From Fuerstiella sp. (GTDB lineage: Bacteria; Planctomycetota; Planctomycetia; Planctomycetales; Planctomycetaceae): DNA of 64,000 nucleotides. How positions within the stretch are numbered: the stretch's first letter is position 1; each line of letters begins with the position of its first letter. The translations under genes and the position numbers were made by a program. Below the pieces are notes generated by a model that saw nothing but the letters and a program-made list of their open reading frames with translations, made no database searches and was not told the DNA's origin. The stretch is from the NCBI GenBank assembly GCA_022843805.1, contig JALHMY010000021.1:44407-108406 (forward strand). The letters run 5' to 3'. Positions 27,408-35,849 of the stretch are shown one piece after another.

Positions 27408-27701
27408 ATGTCTCGTATTGCCATGTTTTTTGCTGGTTTATTCCTTGCCTGCTCAATGAGCGGATGCTGCCTGATGCACGGAGCTTATCCGGGCGGGGGT
27501 GGTTACTATGGCGGTGGAGGAGGCTGTGGCAGCTGCAACACCGGCTGCGGAGCGTATGCTCCAAATGGCTATCCTCAGGCCGGCCTCTACGGGCCGGGAG
27601 CACCACAGGCAGCCTTTATCGCCCCGACAACTGCAGCGGGATATGCGCCTTATTATCCACAGATGGCGGTTGCACCAATGGATACTCTGCCAACTCACTG
27701 A
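27408..27701 (+). CDS. Small Gly/Cys/Tyr-rich lipoprotein
   Basis: A 97-aa protein with GGAGG about ten bases before ATG 27408. The signal peptide ends in a lipobox-like LACSMSGCC. The mature part is low complexity: a GGGGYYGGGGGCGSC run, then Tyr/Pro/Ala-rich repeats. A strong terminator follows. Planctomycetes often encode such small glycine-rich surface lipoproteins; function unknown. Confidence 0.65.
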   Translation: MSRIAMFFAGLFLACSMSGCCLMHGAYPGGGGYYGGGGGCGSCNTGCGAYAPNGYPQAGLYGPGAPQAAFIAPTTAAGYAPYYPQMAVAPMDTLPTH

Positions 27702-27781
27702 TCCCTGATTCAATGACGAGAATGATCTGACGCGGAAGCATCCGGCGAAGTTCCTCCCACTTCGTCTCCTCTGTCCGGACG

Positions 27782-27822
27782 CCGGGCAATTCGATCACAT
27801 TCGAATTGCCCGGTGTTTTTTT
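27782..27822 (+). terminator. Strong rho-independent terminator
   Basis: CCGGGCAATTCGA (27782-27794) pairs perfectly with TCGAATTGCCCGG (27801-27813), with a six-base loop and a run of seven T at 27816-27822. It closes the small lipoprotein transcript. Confidence 0.93.
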
Positions 27823-27947
27823 GATGTTCTCCGGTCAAATCGGTTTGACGATTGCTGATCGTGACTTGATTCGCGTGACAACGCGGTCAAGATGCCCTTT
27901 ATTCTGACAATTCAGGTTAAGGGCGAACACCGGTCTGGAGAGGGATC

Positions 27948-28865
27948 ATGAGCCGAAATGTCTTTTCCATCCTGTCGATCGTATTTCTGATATCCGCGGT
28001 CTGTTCAGCTGCGGACAGGATCGAGGGAATTGGACCGGCGGGGCCGATACAGCGGCTGCATACGGACTTCGCATTTACCGAAGGACCAGCTGCGGATTCC
28101 GGAGGCAATCTCTACTTTACCGACATCCCGGGAAACCGCATTCATAAACTTGACTCCAAAGGTCAGCTGACTGTTTTTGCAGAACCTTCGGGCCACTGCA
28201 ATGGGCTGATGGTGATTGGGGATACTCTGGTCGCCTGTGAGATGGATGGCCGGGTCAAGCAGTTTAGTCTTGAGGATGCCTCAGAAACGGTGCTGGCCGA
28301 CAAGTATGATGGCAAACGATTTAATGCTCCCAACGATCTGGTGGTGGATCGCATGGGTGGCGTTTACTTCACAGACCCGCGATTCCGGGCACCTGATCCA
28401 TTGCCTCAGGGTCGTGAAGCCGTCTACTACCGGGCCGCCGACGGAAATGTCACGCGGCTGATCGAAGATCGCACGGCACCAAACGGAGTCATTCTGTCGC
28501 CCGACGAAAAGACTCTGTATGTTGTTCCCAGCATGGAGAAACAGATGTGGGCTTACACTGTGGATGCTCCAGGAAAACTGAGTGGCGGCCGCGTGTTTTG
28601 CGAACTGAAGCAGGCCGAAGGACAGACCAGCAGCGGCGGAGATGGCCTTACCATTGATACCCGTGGCAATCTCTATATCACATCCAGCCTTGGGCTGCAG
28701 ATCTTTTCTTCCGAGGGAAAATCGCTTGGGATCATCGCATTTCCGGAACAGCCCGCGAATGTGACTTTTGGCGGTCGCGAAATGAAAACACTGTTTGTGA
28801 CGGCCCGCAAATCCCTGTACTCTGTGGAGACAGAAGCCACCGGCCATGTATTCCCGGGAAAGTAA
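27948..28865 (+). CDS. SMP-30/gluconolactonase family exported protein
   Basis: A 305-aa protein with GGAGAGGG before ATG 27948 and a signal peptide (ILSIVFLISAVCSAAD). The SMP-30/LRE six-bladed propeller is recognisable by FTEGPAADSGGNLYFTDIP (the Glu is the first metal ligand), FNAPNDLVVDRMGGVYFTDP, APNGVILSPDEKTLYV and GGDGLTIDTRGNLYITS. The Asn and Asp in the PND and GGDG motifs complete the metal site. It probably hydrolyses a sugar lactone in the periplasm. Confidence 0.9.
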   Translation: MSRNVFSILSIVFLISAVCSAADRIEGIGPAGPIQRLHTDFAFTEGPAADSGGNLYFTDIPGNRIHKLDSKGQLTVFAEPSGHCNGLMVIGDTLVACEMDGRVKQFSLEDASETVLADKYDGKRFNAPNDLVVDRMGGVYFTDPRFRAPDPLPQGREAVYYRAADGNVTRLIEDRTAPNGVILSPDEKTLYVVPSMEKQMWAYTVDAPGKLSGGRVFCELKQAEGQTSSGGDGLTIDTRGNLYITSSLGLQIFSSEGKSLGIIAFPEQPANVTFGGREMKTLFVTARKSLYSVETEATGHVFPGK

Positions 28866-28970
28866 TCAGCTGTCCGATCCGGGCAACAGTCGGCCGTGTG
28901 AACTGTTTGAAACAGCCGTGTGAATTGGGGTCAGAGAGAATTTGTCGCACCGTGAATCCGGATCCTGTCA

Positions 28971-30362
28971 ATGTTTGTGCCCATCAACACGGATGCGCCT
29001 CTGTATCACTTCCCGTGGGCCACAATCCTGCTGATTGTAGTGAATACAGCCTGTTTCCTTCTCACGGGATGTGCGTTTGACCATGATCGGCTGGAACCGT
29101 GGATGCTGGAATACGGAAATGGAGTGAATCCTGTTGAATGGATCAGCTCCATGTTCGCTCACGCTGGTTTCATGCACCTGATCGGAAACATGTTTTTCCT
29201 CTGGGGATTCGGGCTGGTCGTCGAGGGTAAGCTGGGTTTTCGGCGATTTCTGATGCTTTATCTGGGAATCGGGCTGCTTCAAAGTGCACATGTCGACCTG
29301 CTGACACTGCATCGCACTGACGATTATGTGATGAAGCACGTTCTGGGTGCCAAAGACCGGGAGGAACTGAAGAAGCAGATTGCCGGCGAACTTGAGCTGA
29401 CTGATGAGGAGATCGAAGATTCGTTCATGGACGAGCTGGCCACCGAATGGATCAGTCGTCACAAAGGCCGTTGTCTTGGTGCATCCGGAGCAATATTTGG
29501 AATCATGGCCGTGAGCCTTGTCTGGGCTCCGAAGAATGACATGCATGTGGTTGGCACAATTGGTTTTCGCCCTGTTTCGTTTGAGGTTTCGATTCTTGTC
29601 TACGCCATGTTTTATCTGGGACTGAATTTATTGGGTGTGTTGCTGGATAAGCTGGAGATGGGGTCAGCAGGGTTGCACCTGGTCGGTGGAGTGATCGGGT
29701 TCGGTGCCGGAGTGCTTTACCTGAAACGTGGCTGGGTGGACTGCGAAAACTGGGATCTGTTCGCCGTACTGAGCGGAAAGTATGGACGATTCGCCAACGA
29801 AAACTGGGCTCTTGGATCCTACGCTCACAACAGCAAAGTGTATTCGGAGATTCCGATTCCGACAGACACGGGGAACTCAGGATCTGGCACTGGTTCGTCC
29901 ACGAAAGCGGGTTCTTCCGTGCGGCCTGCTGAATCGGCAACAACCGGGCGGCGGGTGAGCGGAAAACTGGCCACCATTAACCGTCAGATCGATTCGGGTG
30001 ACTATTTTGGGGCGGCCGACAGCCTGATTGAACTGCGATTGACGGATTCAGTGTCAAAACTGGATGAGGAACGATTGAAGAAACTTGCAGCCGGGCTGCT
30101 CAGCGAAGAGGCGATCGATGAGGGCGAGATATTTCTACAAGAGTATATCGATCGATTTCCGGAAGAATCCGGCTGGGCAAAGGTTGATATGGCCCGACTG
30201 CTGATCAGGGTTCGGAGCCGACCAGCAGCCGCACTGACGCTGCTGAGAACCCTGAAGGCATCTCAGCTGAACGAACAGCAGCGGAATCAGGCAAAGAAAC
30301 TGATGGCTCTGGCGAAAAAACAGATCAGTGAAGGCGTCGAGGATGCCGCAGAGGAATGGTAA
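28971..30362 (+). CDS. Rhomboid intramembrane serine protease with C-terminal extension
   Basis: A 463-aa protein. The rhomboid core has a first helix (WATILLIVVNTACFLLTG), HAGFMHLIGNMFFLWGFG, the catalytic serine S172 in GASGAIFG and the catalytic histidine H236 in GLHLVGG. An acidic 60-residue insertion (residues 105-165) separates the HAGFMHL and GASG elements. The C-terminal part from about residue 300 is cytoplasmic, with Ser/Thr-rich linkers then TPR-like helices. It would cleave membrane proteins. The ECF sigma gene begins 26 bases after the stop, so the two are probably one operon. A weak ribosome site precedes ATG 28971. Confidence 0.88.
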   Translation: MFVPINTDAPLYHFPWATILLIVVNTACFLLTGCAFDHDRLEPWMLEYGNGVNPVEWISSMFAHAGFMHLIGNMFFLWGFGLVVEGKLGFRRFLMLYLGIGLLQSAHVDLLTLHRTDDYVMKHVLGAKDREELKKQIAGELELTDEEIEDSFMDELATEWISRHKGRCLGASGAIFGIMAVSLVWAPKNDMHVVGTIGFRPVSFEVSILVYAMFYLGLNLLGVLLDKLEMGSAGLHLVGGVIGFGAGVLYLKRGWVDCENWDLFAVLSGKYGRFANENWALGSYAHNSKVYSEIPIPTDTGNSGSGTGSSTKAGSSVRPAESATTGRRVSGKLATINRQIDSGDYFGAADSLIELRLTDSVSKLDEERLKKLAAGLLSEEAIDEGEIFLQEYIDRFPEESGWAKVDMARLLIRVRSRPAAALTLLRTLKASQLNEQQRNQAKKLMALAKKQISEGVEDAAEEW

Positions 30363-30388
30363 GAACCTGACAGAACAGCAGCGAAACT

Positions 30389-31030
30389 ATGGCGGCTTCG
30401 GAAGCAGATCGACAACTTGTTCAGCGAATACGCGAAGGCGAATCCGATGCGTGGCAGCAGTGCATCAACCTGTACGAAGGTCGACTTCTGGCGTTTGCTC
30501 GCACACGTCTTCAGGATCGTTCGGCCGCAGAAGACATCGTTCAGGAGACGTTTCTGGGATTTTTGAAGGCCCTGCCGAACTACGACGACCGTACACCTCT
30601 TGAATCATGGCTCTTTTCCATCGCTGCCCACAAGCTGATTGACTTTATGCGCAGATCGGGAAGACGGCCGGTGCTGCCTCTGCTGACGTCTGATTCGAAA
30701 GACGGAGCAGCCCGGGATTTGACGGGGCCCGGGCGAGCGGCCTCCAGTCTGATGCGCAGCCAGGAACGATCGTCCGGAGAAGCTCAGGTTGTTGAAGAGT
30801 GTCTGCGAGAACTGATTCAAAATTTTAAGCAGTCCGGAGCATGGGAACGACTGCAGTGTGTGGAGCTGATCTTCGTGCTTGGATGGGCCAATAAGGATGT
30901 GGCGATTCGACTGAATCTTACCGAGCAGGCAGTGGCCAATCATAAGTTTTATGTGGTATCCCGACTAAAGGATGCCGCCAAAAATGCAAAACTGCGAAAC
31001 TCCAGTCTTGACGGCATGGGGCTCGACTGA
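30389..31030 (+). CDS. RNA polymerase ECF-type sigma factor
   Basis: A 213-aa sigma factor. Region 2 covers residues 15-90 (LYEGRLLAFARTRLQDRSAAEDIVQ, split by the usual DIVQETF and WLFSIAAHKLIDFMRR). Region 4 is near 165-200 (FVLGWANKDVAIRLNLTE with AVANHKFYVVSRLKD). The linker has a Ser/Arg-rich segment. No anti-sigma gene is adjacent. Instead the rhomboid protease gene precedes it, which suggests regulation by intramembrane proteolysis, although I see no direct evidence for that. Confidence 0.88.
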   Translation: MAASEADRQLVQRIREGESDAWQQCINLYEGRLLAFARTRLQDRSAAEDIVQETFLGFLKALPNYDDRTPLESWLFSIAAHKLIDFMRRSGRRPVLPLLTSDSKDGAARDLTGPGRAASSLMRSQERSSGEAQVVEECLRELIQNFKQSGAWERLQCVELIFVLGWANKDVAIRLNLTEQAVANHKFYVVSRLKDAAKNAKLRNSSLDGMGLD

Positions 31031-31423
31031 CGCCCGGACAAGCTGTGGGAGAAACGGAGTAGCCCAGTTGCGCCACCCTGCAATCACTCATCGATGACAT
31101 TAGTCGCCTCATCGCTCTTCACTGCATTTCGCCCACTCTCTGCAGGACGCGGCCACCGAGGTTTTGTCAGGGGTCCTTAGTCATTGAGTGCCGCCGAAAG
31201 TCTCGCTCTCCTGGTGGGGTCTGCCGCAGCCGAAGAGCAATGAGAAAAAAGCTGCCACCAGACATACTCGGACGCCACTATACATATCCTGACTTTCAGG
31301 TTCCAAATTGCAGGTGAGTGAGGCAGCACAGGAAAATCCGGCCGACTCGGTTGCCTTCCCAACCCTCCAACATTCTAATGCATATAAGAATGTTGTTGCA
31401 ATTGATTTGCCAGAGGACCAGCC
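31031..31423. other. Intergenic region before the second DUF1559 gene
   Basis: 393 bases with no supported gene. The only structure seen is the inverted repeat at 31368-31395. Antisense frames across it have no family match. Confidence 0.45.
31368..31395. promoter_or_regulatory. Inverted repeat, possible operator of the DUF1559 gene
   Basis: CAACATTCT (31368-31376) is repeated inverted as AGAATGTTG (31387-31395) around a 10-base AT-rich centre, 28 bases before the DUF1559 start. Symmetry and position fit a repressor site or a 5' leader hairpin. No factor can be named. Confidence 0.4.
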
Positions 31424-32437
31424 ATGCGACGTCGTGCCTTTACCTTGATTGAACTGCTTGTGGTCATTGCGATCATCGCAATTCTGATGTCGCTGCTGCT
31501 GCCGGCTGTTCAACAGGCTCGTGAAGCCGCACGCCGGACACAGTGCAGGAACAATCTCCGGCAGCTGGGGATTGCCCTGCACAACTATGAATCCACTTAC
31601 GGTGGATTTCCGCCAAATCTGGTCCCCGGAGGAAACTTTCGCTACAGCGCCGGAAACTGGGGCATTCTCGCCTATCTCAGCCCGTTCATGGAACAGTCAA
31701 ACGTTTACAACTCGATGAACCTGAATGCGCCGACGTACGCGGCGACCGCCCCGTACAATATCGCCGATCCTGGCAACGCTGTGGCTGCGGCCCTGATTAT
31801 TCCGGCCTATCTGTGTCCGAGTGACAGGGCACAGTCGCTTGGCGGCGGATACGGAGTCGCAGCACTGGGACCGGCCAGCTACTGCGGTAATCAGGGCGAC
31901 GGCATCTACACCGATGCCACAGGTGCCGCAGCAAACGGATCGCCGTACAACTCAAATGGGGTCACGTTTGCGAATTCCTTCGTGAAAATCTCGATGATCA
32001 CGGACGGAACGAGCAACACATCCTGCATTGCGGAGAGCATACTCGGCGAACCGACATCTGGTGCTCCTCGTTCACCTCAAAAAGACTATGGATATCTCAC
32101 AACGTATCAGAGCTCACTTTCCGACGCAGCCTGTGCGGCTCCCGGAGCATGGAACATCGCGAATCCCCGGCAGTTTCTCTGGTACTCCGGAGAAATTCGC
32201 AACACCGCCTACAACCACTACTACACGCCAAACTCAAAGAACTTTGATTGCGTGACCAATGCGTTCAGTCTGGGATACACAGCGATTGGCTGGAAAGCAG
32301 CTCGCAGCATGCATGTCGGTGGTGTTCAGATTCTGCTCTGTGACGGATCTGCAAAATTCGTGAGCGACAGTATTGATCTGACAACGTGGCGTGCATTGGG
32401 AACTCGTGCAGGCGGCGAAGTCATCTCTGAGTTTTGA
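31424..32437 (+). CDS. DUF1559 prepilin-like protein (second copy)
   Basis: A 337-aa DUF1559 protein with GAGGA seven to ten bases before the ATG. The pilin-type signal is AFTLIELLVVIAIIAIL, with Ala replacing the usual Gly before F. It is followed by LLPAVQQAREAARRTQC, and MHVGGVQILLCDGSAKFVS lies near the C-terminus. Same family as 6719-7756. The PhyH gene follows, starting 20 bases after the stop, so a shared transcript is possible, although the functions look unrelated. Confidence 0.92.
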   Translation: MRRRAFTLIELLVVIAIIAILMSLLLPAVQQAREAARRTQCRNNLRQLGIALHNYESTYGGFPPNLVPGGNFRYSAGNWGILAYLSPFMEQSNVYNSMNLNAPTYAATAPYNIADPGNAVAAALIIPAYLCPSDRAQSLGGGYGVAALGPASYCGNQGDGIYTDATGAAANGSPYNSNGVTFANSFVKISMITDGTSNTSCIAESILGEPTSGAPRSPQKDYGYLTTYQSSLSDAACAAPGAWNIANPRQFLWYSGEIRNTAYNHYYTPNSKNFDCVTNAFSLGYTAIGWKAARSMHVGGVQILLCDGSAKFVSDSIDLTTWRALGTRAGGEVISEF

Positions 32438-32457
32438 ATCGCGACTGGGGTGCGTCA

Positions 32458-33246
32458 ATGCTTCTGGAAACAGGCCGGGACAGTGTCATCAGCGAAGATC
32501 AGCGTCGGCAATACCAGGACGACGGATTTGTTGTCCTCCGTCGGGTGTTTTCGCCGAGAGAGATGGGGCTGATTCAGGAGGAGTGCAATCGACTCCTGAA
32601 TCACACGCCGTCACTGATTGCACCGAACAACCTTCGCTGTCGGTTCATGCCGCATCATCTGTCCCGGGAACCTCTGTTTGAGGTGTTCGATCCCGTCAAC
32701 GATATCTCACCGCTGCTGCAGGAAGTGTGCTTTAATACCCGTATTCTGTCATCCGTCGAATTGATTTATCGGGAACCGGCGGAGCTGTTCAAGGAAAAGC
32801 TGATTTTTAAAATGCCAGGTGCCAGCGGCTACGACCTGCATCAGGACATTCCTCAGAACTGGCCCGGCTGGCCCCGCTCGTTCCTGACGGTATTGCTCGC
32901 CATTGACGGTTGTCATCGCGATAACGGCTGCACCGAAGTGTATCGTGGGTATCACGACACGTTCCTCTCTGCTGACCCGGACCGCTACATGCTGCCGAAC
33001 GATTGTGTCTGCAGTACTCGAAAACAGTTTCTGGAACTGGAGCCCGGTGATATCGCTGTTTTTCACGGGCTGACTCCGCATGGTTCTGCTCCCAACAGGA
33101 CCGACGGAACTCGGCGAGCATTCTATATCAGCTACAACGCTCGATCGGATGGCGGTGACCAGCGACAGTCCCACTACATGGCGTTTCAGGCAATGCTGCG
33201 AAGCCGGATGGAAGCCGGATCCGTCGGCGTTCCTTACTTTCAATAA
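32458..33246 (+). CDS. Phytanoyl-CoA dioxygenase (PhyH) family oxygenase
   Basis: About 262 aa from ATG 32458 (GGGG upstream). An Fe(II)/2-oxoglutarate dioxygenase of the PhyH family. The 2-His-1-carboxylate triad is H128 and D130 in LHQDIPQ and H208 in TPHGSAPN, with an Arg in GTRRAFYISY placed to hold 2-oxoglutarate. The N-terminal DDGFVVLRRVFSPREM is typical of the family. The MFS gene begins 15 bases downstream and the ArsI-like fusion follows, so it probably hydroxylates a small molecule handled by that operon. Substrate unknown. Confidence 0.85.
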   Translation: MLLETGRDSVISEDQRRQYQDDGFVVLRRVFSPREMGLIQEECNRLLNHTPSLIAPNNLRCRFMPHHLSREPLFEVFDPVNDISPLLQEVCFNTRILSSVELIYREPAELFKEKLIFKMPGASGYDLHQDIPQNWPGWPRSFLTVLLAIDGCHRDNGCTEVYRGYHDTFLSADPDRYMLPNDCVCSTRKQFLELEPGDIAVFHGLTPHGSAPNRTDGTRRAFYISYNARSDGGDQRQSHYMAFQAMLRSRMEAGSVGVPYFQ

Positions 33247-33261
33247 GATGTTTCGATCTCA

Positions 33262-34578
33262 ATGCTTCCCACTGCGTCAGCTTCTGAAAACAATTCCGAG
33301 TCCGGTCGTTATGGCTGGGTGATCGTTGTCATCGCTGCGTTTGCGATGGTGGCGACGCTTCCCGGGCGAACTCACGGGCTTGGCATGATTACCGAAAGAA
33401 TGCTGACAGATCCGGTCCTGGGTATTGACCGCGTCCAATTCAGTGAAATCAACTTCTGGGGAACACTTCTTGGCGGACTGTTCTGTTTACCCTGCGGCTG
33501 GCTGATTGATCGTCTGGGACTTAGAATTACGCTGACCACCACCGTACTGGCACTCGCAGTCGTCGTGCTCTGGATGACTCGACTCAGCGACCGCCGTGAC
33601 CTGGCGCTGGCAATCATGCTGACCCGTGGCTTTGGTCAAAGTGCACTTTCTGTAATCAGTATCACCATGGTCGGGAAGTGGTTTGCGAAACGAACGACCA
33701 TGGCGATGGCTGTCTATTCTCTGCTGTTGTCGCTGGGCTTTGCTTATGCTGCACAACTTGCCAGACCATGGGCCGGTGCCGACTGGCGAATCGTCTGGGA
33801 CGCGATCGGATATTCGCTGCTGGCATTTGCGCCCGTGTGTCTGATCTTTTGTCGTGATCCTGCCACTGCACATCCGGATGTCGTTTCGCTCGAAGAATGT
33901 TGCGGGCTGAATCAGTTGAACCAAAACGAGCACTGGACAGTCGCGGAAACATTGCGAACTCAGGCCTTCTGGGTCTTTGCCCTGGCAACATCGCTTGTTG
34001 GTCTGATTGGATCAGGATTGTCGCTGTTCAATGAGTCTGTCCTCACGAGTCAGGGATTTTCCACGGACATTTTCTACAACCTGATTACTCTGACCGGTAC
34101 GGTTGGACTTCTGACCAGGCTGCCCATCGGCTGGATCGGTGAGCGCTGGCCATTGAATCGTCTGCTAACCGTCGGCCTGGTACTGCAGGCGGCCTGCATG
34201 GTTGCCCTTCCATTCATCAGGTCGGTCGCCGGGATTTCAGTCTACGGCGTCGGCATGGGTATTTCCGGGACCATCACCACAGTTTTGTTCTTCACCGTCT
34301 GGAGCAGGACGTTTGGACGACGGCATCTTGGCCAGATCCAGGCGATCGCACAGTTGCTGACAGTCGCAGCGTCGGCTGCAGGTCCGGTGATTTTCGCACG
34401 CTGTCTGCAGCAATCCGGAAGTTACTCCCCGGCTTTCATGATACTCGCCGGAACGTCCGCCATATTCGCCCTTTGGTCATGGTTTGTTTCGCTTCCGAAT
34501 CGAGTGCAAACACATTTGTCCGCTGTGGCCATTCGGTCGTACCAGCCCTCAGAAGTCACTCAGTCATCGATCCCCTGA
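33262..34578 (+). CDS. MFS transporter
   Basis: A 438-aa permease with about twelve hydrophobic helices. The N-terminus YGWVIVVIAAFAMVA and the loop GGLFCLPCGWLIDRLGLR (MFS motif A-like, between helices 2 and 3) are visible. It lies between the PhyH gene (15 bp) and the ArsI-like gene (15 bp). Substrate not readable; export of a product or toxic compound in this operon is inferred from context. Confidence 0.85.
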   Translation: MLPTASASENNSESGRYGWVIVVIAAFAMVATLPGRTHGLGMITERMLTDPVLGIDRVQFSEINFWGTLLGGLFCLPCGWLIDRLGLRITLTTTVLALAVVVLWMTRLSDRRDLALAIMLTRGFGQSALSVISITMVGKWFAKRTTMAMAVYSLLLSLGFAYAAQLARPWAGADWRIVWDAIGYSLLAFAPVCLIFCRDPATAHPDVVSLEECCGLNQLNQNEHWTVAETLRTQAFWVFALATSLVGLIGSGLSLFNESVLTSQGFSTDIFYNLITLTGTVGLLTRLPIGWIGERWPLNRLLTVGLVLQAACMVALPFIRSVAGISVYGVGMGISGTITTVLFFTVWSRTFGRRHLGQIQAIAQLLTVAASAAGPVIFARCLQQSGSYSPAFMILAGTSAIFALWSWFVSLPNRVQTHLSAVAIRSYQPSEVTQSSIP

Positions 34579-34593
34579 TCAGGAGAATGTCCA

Positions 34594-35700
34594 TTGTCTG
34601 CCGCATCCGTCGTCCCCGTACCGCTCGAAGTACTGAGCAGCAATACGTCCCTCCAGTCAGGTCAGACGGCCACGCGTTTCCATCTGTCACTGAATGTGTC
34701 GAACATCGATCGAATCGCCTCATTTCTGCAGCTGGTCCTTGGTGTCGCCCCCGCTAAGCAGCGAACCGATTACGCCAAGTTCGAGCTCGATTCACCACCA
34801 CTGGTCCTGTCTCTTGAACAGAATCCCCCACAGGAATCCGGGTCACTGAATCATCTGGGCTTCCGCTTTTTCAACCTGGCTGAGCTGCAGAATGCCCAGC
34901 AGCGAATTGAATCAGCCGGCATCCCCGTGAAGCGGGAGGAGGGAGTGGAATGCTGTTACGCGAAACAGACAAAGTTCTGGGTTCACGATCCTGACCACCG
35001 TCTGTGGGAATTCTACGTCCTTGACGGAGATCTGGAACACCGCGGCGGAGGGCAGACGCTGGAACAAATGGTCGGAGACTCCGCGGCCTGTCAGGTCGCA
35101 TCAGCGATGCATCGGCCTGTAGTCTGGGAGCATCGCATGGGAACTGAATTCTCGCTCCCGTCAGTGATATCCGACCAGATCCGCCTTCGAGGCACATTCA
35201 ACGTTCCGATGTCCGACGCGGACGTTGCTCGAACGCTTAGCGAGTGTTTTCAGAATCTGAAGCCCGGCGGCCAGATTGAGCTTCATATGCTGACCTGCGA
35301 ACAGCCATTGACCTGTGCCGTTGAACTTCCCGGACCGGCAGCCGCCGTGAAGCACGTGCCGGTCAGAGTGGATCTTCTGCAGAAACTGGCCGGAGCCGGG
35401 TTTACGGATTGTCGATTGACGACGTTTCGATCCAAAGCCTGTTTCATGCTGGCGGACCAGCCCCTTCGGGAAACAAAGATCGTCGCGACCAGGCCGAATA
35501 AAACCGGCAGATCAGAATCGGTGGTGCTCGTCTACCGCGGGCCGTTTGCCGAAGTCCGCGATGATCTCGGACACCTCTGGCGTCGAGGCGTCGCCCTCGC
35601 CTGCTCCGTCAATCGCTGGGAGGAATTGAAGGCAGCAGGCTTTGAATCTTCATTTACCGTGATCCCGGAAACTCCGGACGTCAGTGCTTGTGGCGTGTAA
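34594..35700 (+). CDS. ArsI/CadI-like VOC protein fused to a methyltransferase-like C-terminus
   Basis: 368 aa. The start is TTG 34594: a perfect AGGAG lies eight bases upstream and no other start precedes the domain. Residues 28-150 match the ArsI (C-As lyase)/CadI vicinal-oxygen-chelate family. Candidate Fe(II) ligands are H30, H87 (NHLGF) and E139 (WEF), and the vicinal cysteine pair that binds trivalent organoarsenicals is C120-C121 in ECCYAK. Residues about 195-368 (LKPGGQIELHML, LQKLAGAGFTDCRL, LRETKIVA, YRGPFAEV) resemble the C-terminal half of ArsM-like methyltransferases, but no SAM-binding GxGxG is visible. The fusion and its operon partners suggest an arsenic or organoarsenical function, but this is inferred. 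Confidence 0.7.
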   Translation: MSAASVVPVPLEVLSSNTSLQSGQTATRFHLSLNVSNIDRIASFLQLVLGVAPAKQRTDYAKFELDSPPLVLSLEQNPPQESGSLNHLGFRFFNLAELQNAQQRIESAGIPVKREEGVECCYAKQTKFWVHDPDHRLWEFYVLDGDLEHRGGGQTLEQMVGDSAACQVASAMHRPVVWEHRMGTEFSLPSVISDQIRLRGTFNVPMSDADVARTLSECFQNLKPGGQIELHMLTCEQPLTCAVELPGPAAAVKHVPVRVDLLQKLAGAGFTDCRLTTFRSKACFMLADQPLRETKIVATRPNKTGRSESVVLVYRGPFAEVRDDLGHLWRRGVALACSVNRWEELKAAGFESSFTVIPETPDVSACGV

Positions 35701-35849
35701 TCTGCTGAACGGCAGAAAGTCAGCCGGATGGTAATCGTCGTTTTCTGAATTGCACAAACCCGAGTCTCTCAGGACAATCGGTAATACGCGGATCGCACCC
35801 GTCGATTGTGATTCGAAGCCATATTTCGCACGTCTGATGGAGAGTCCTC

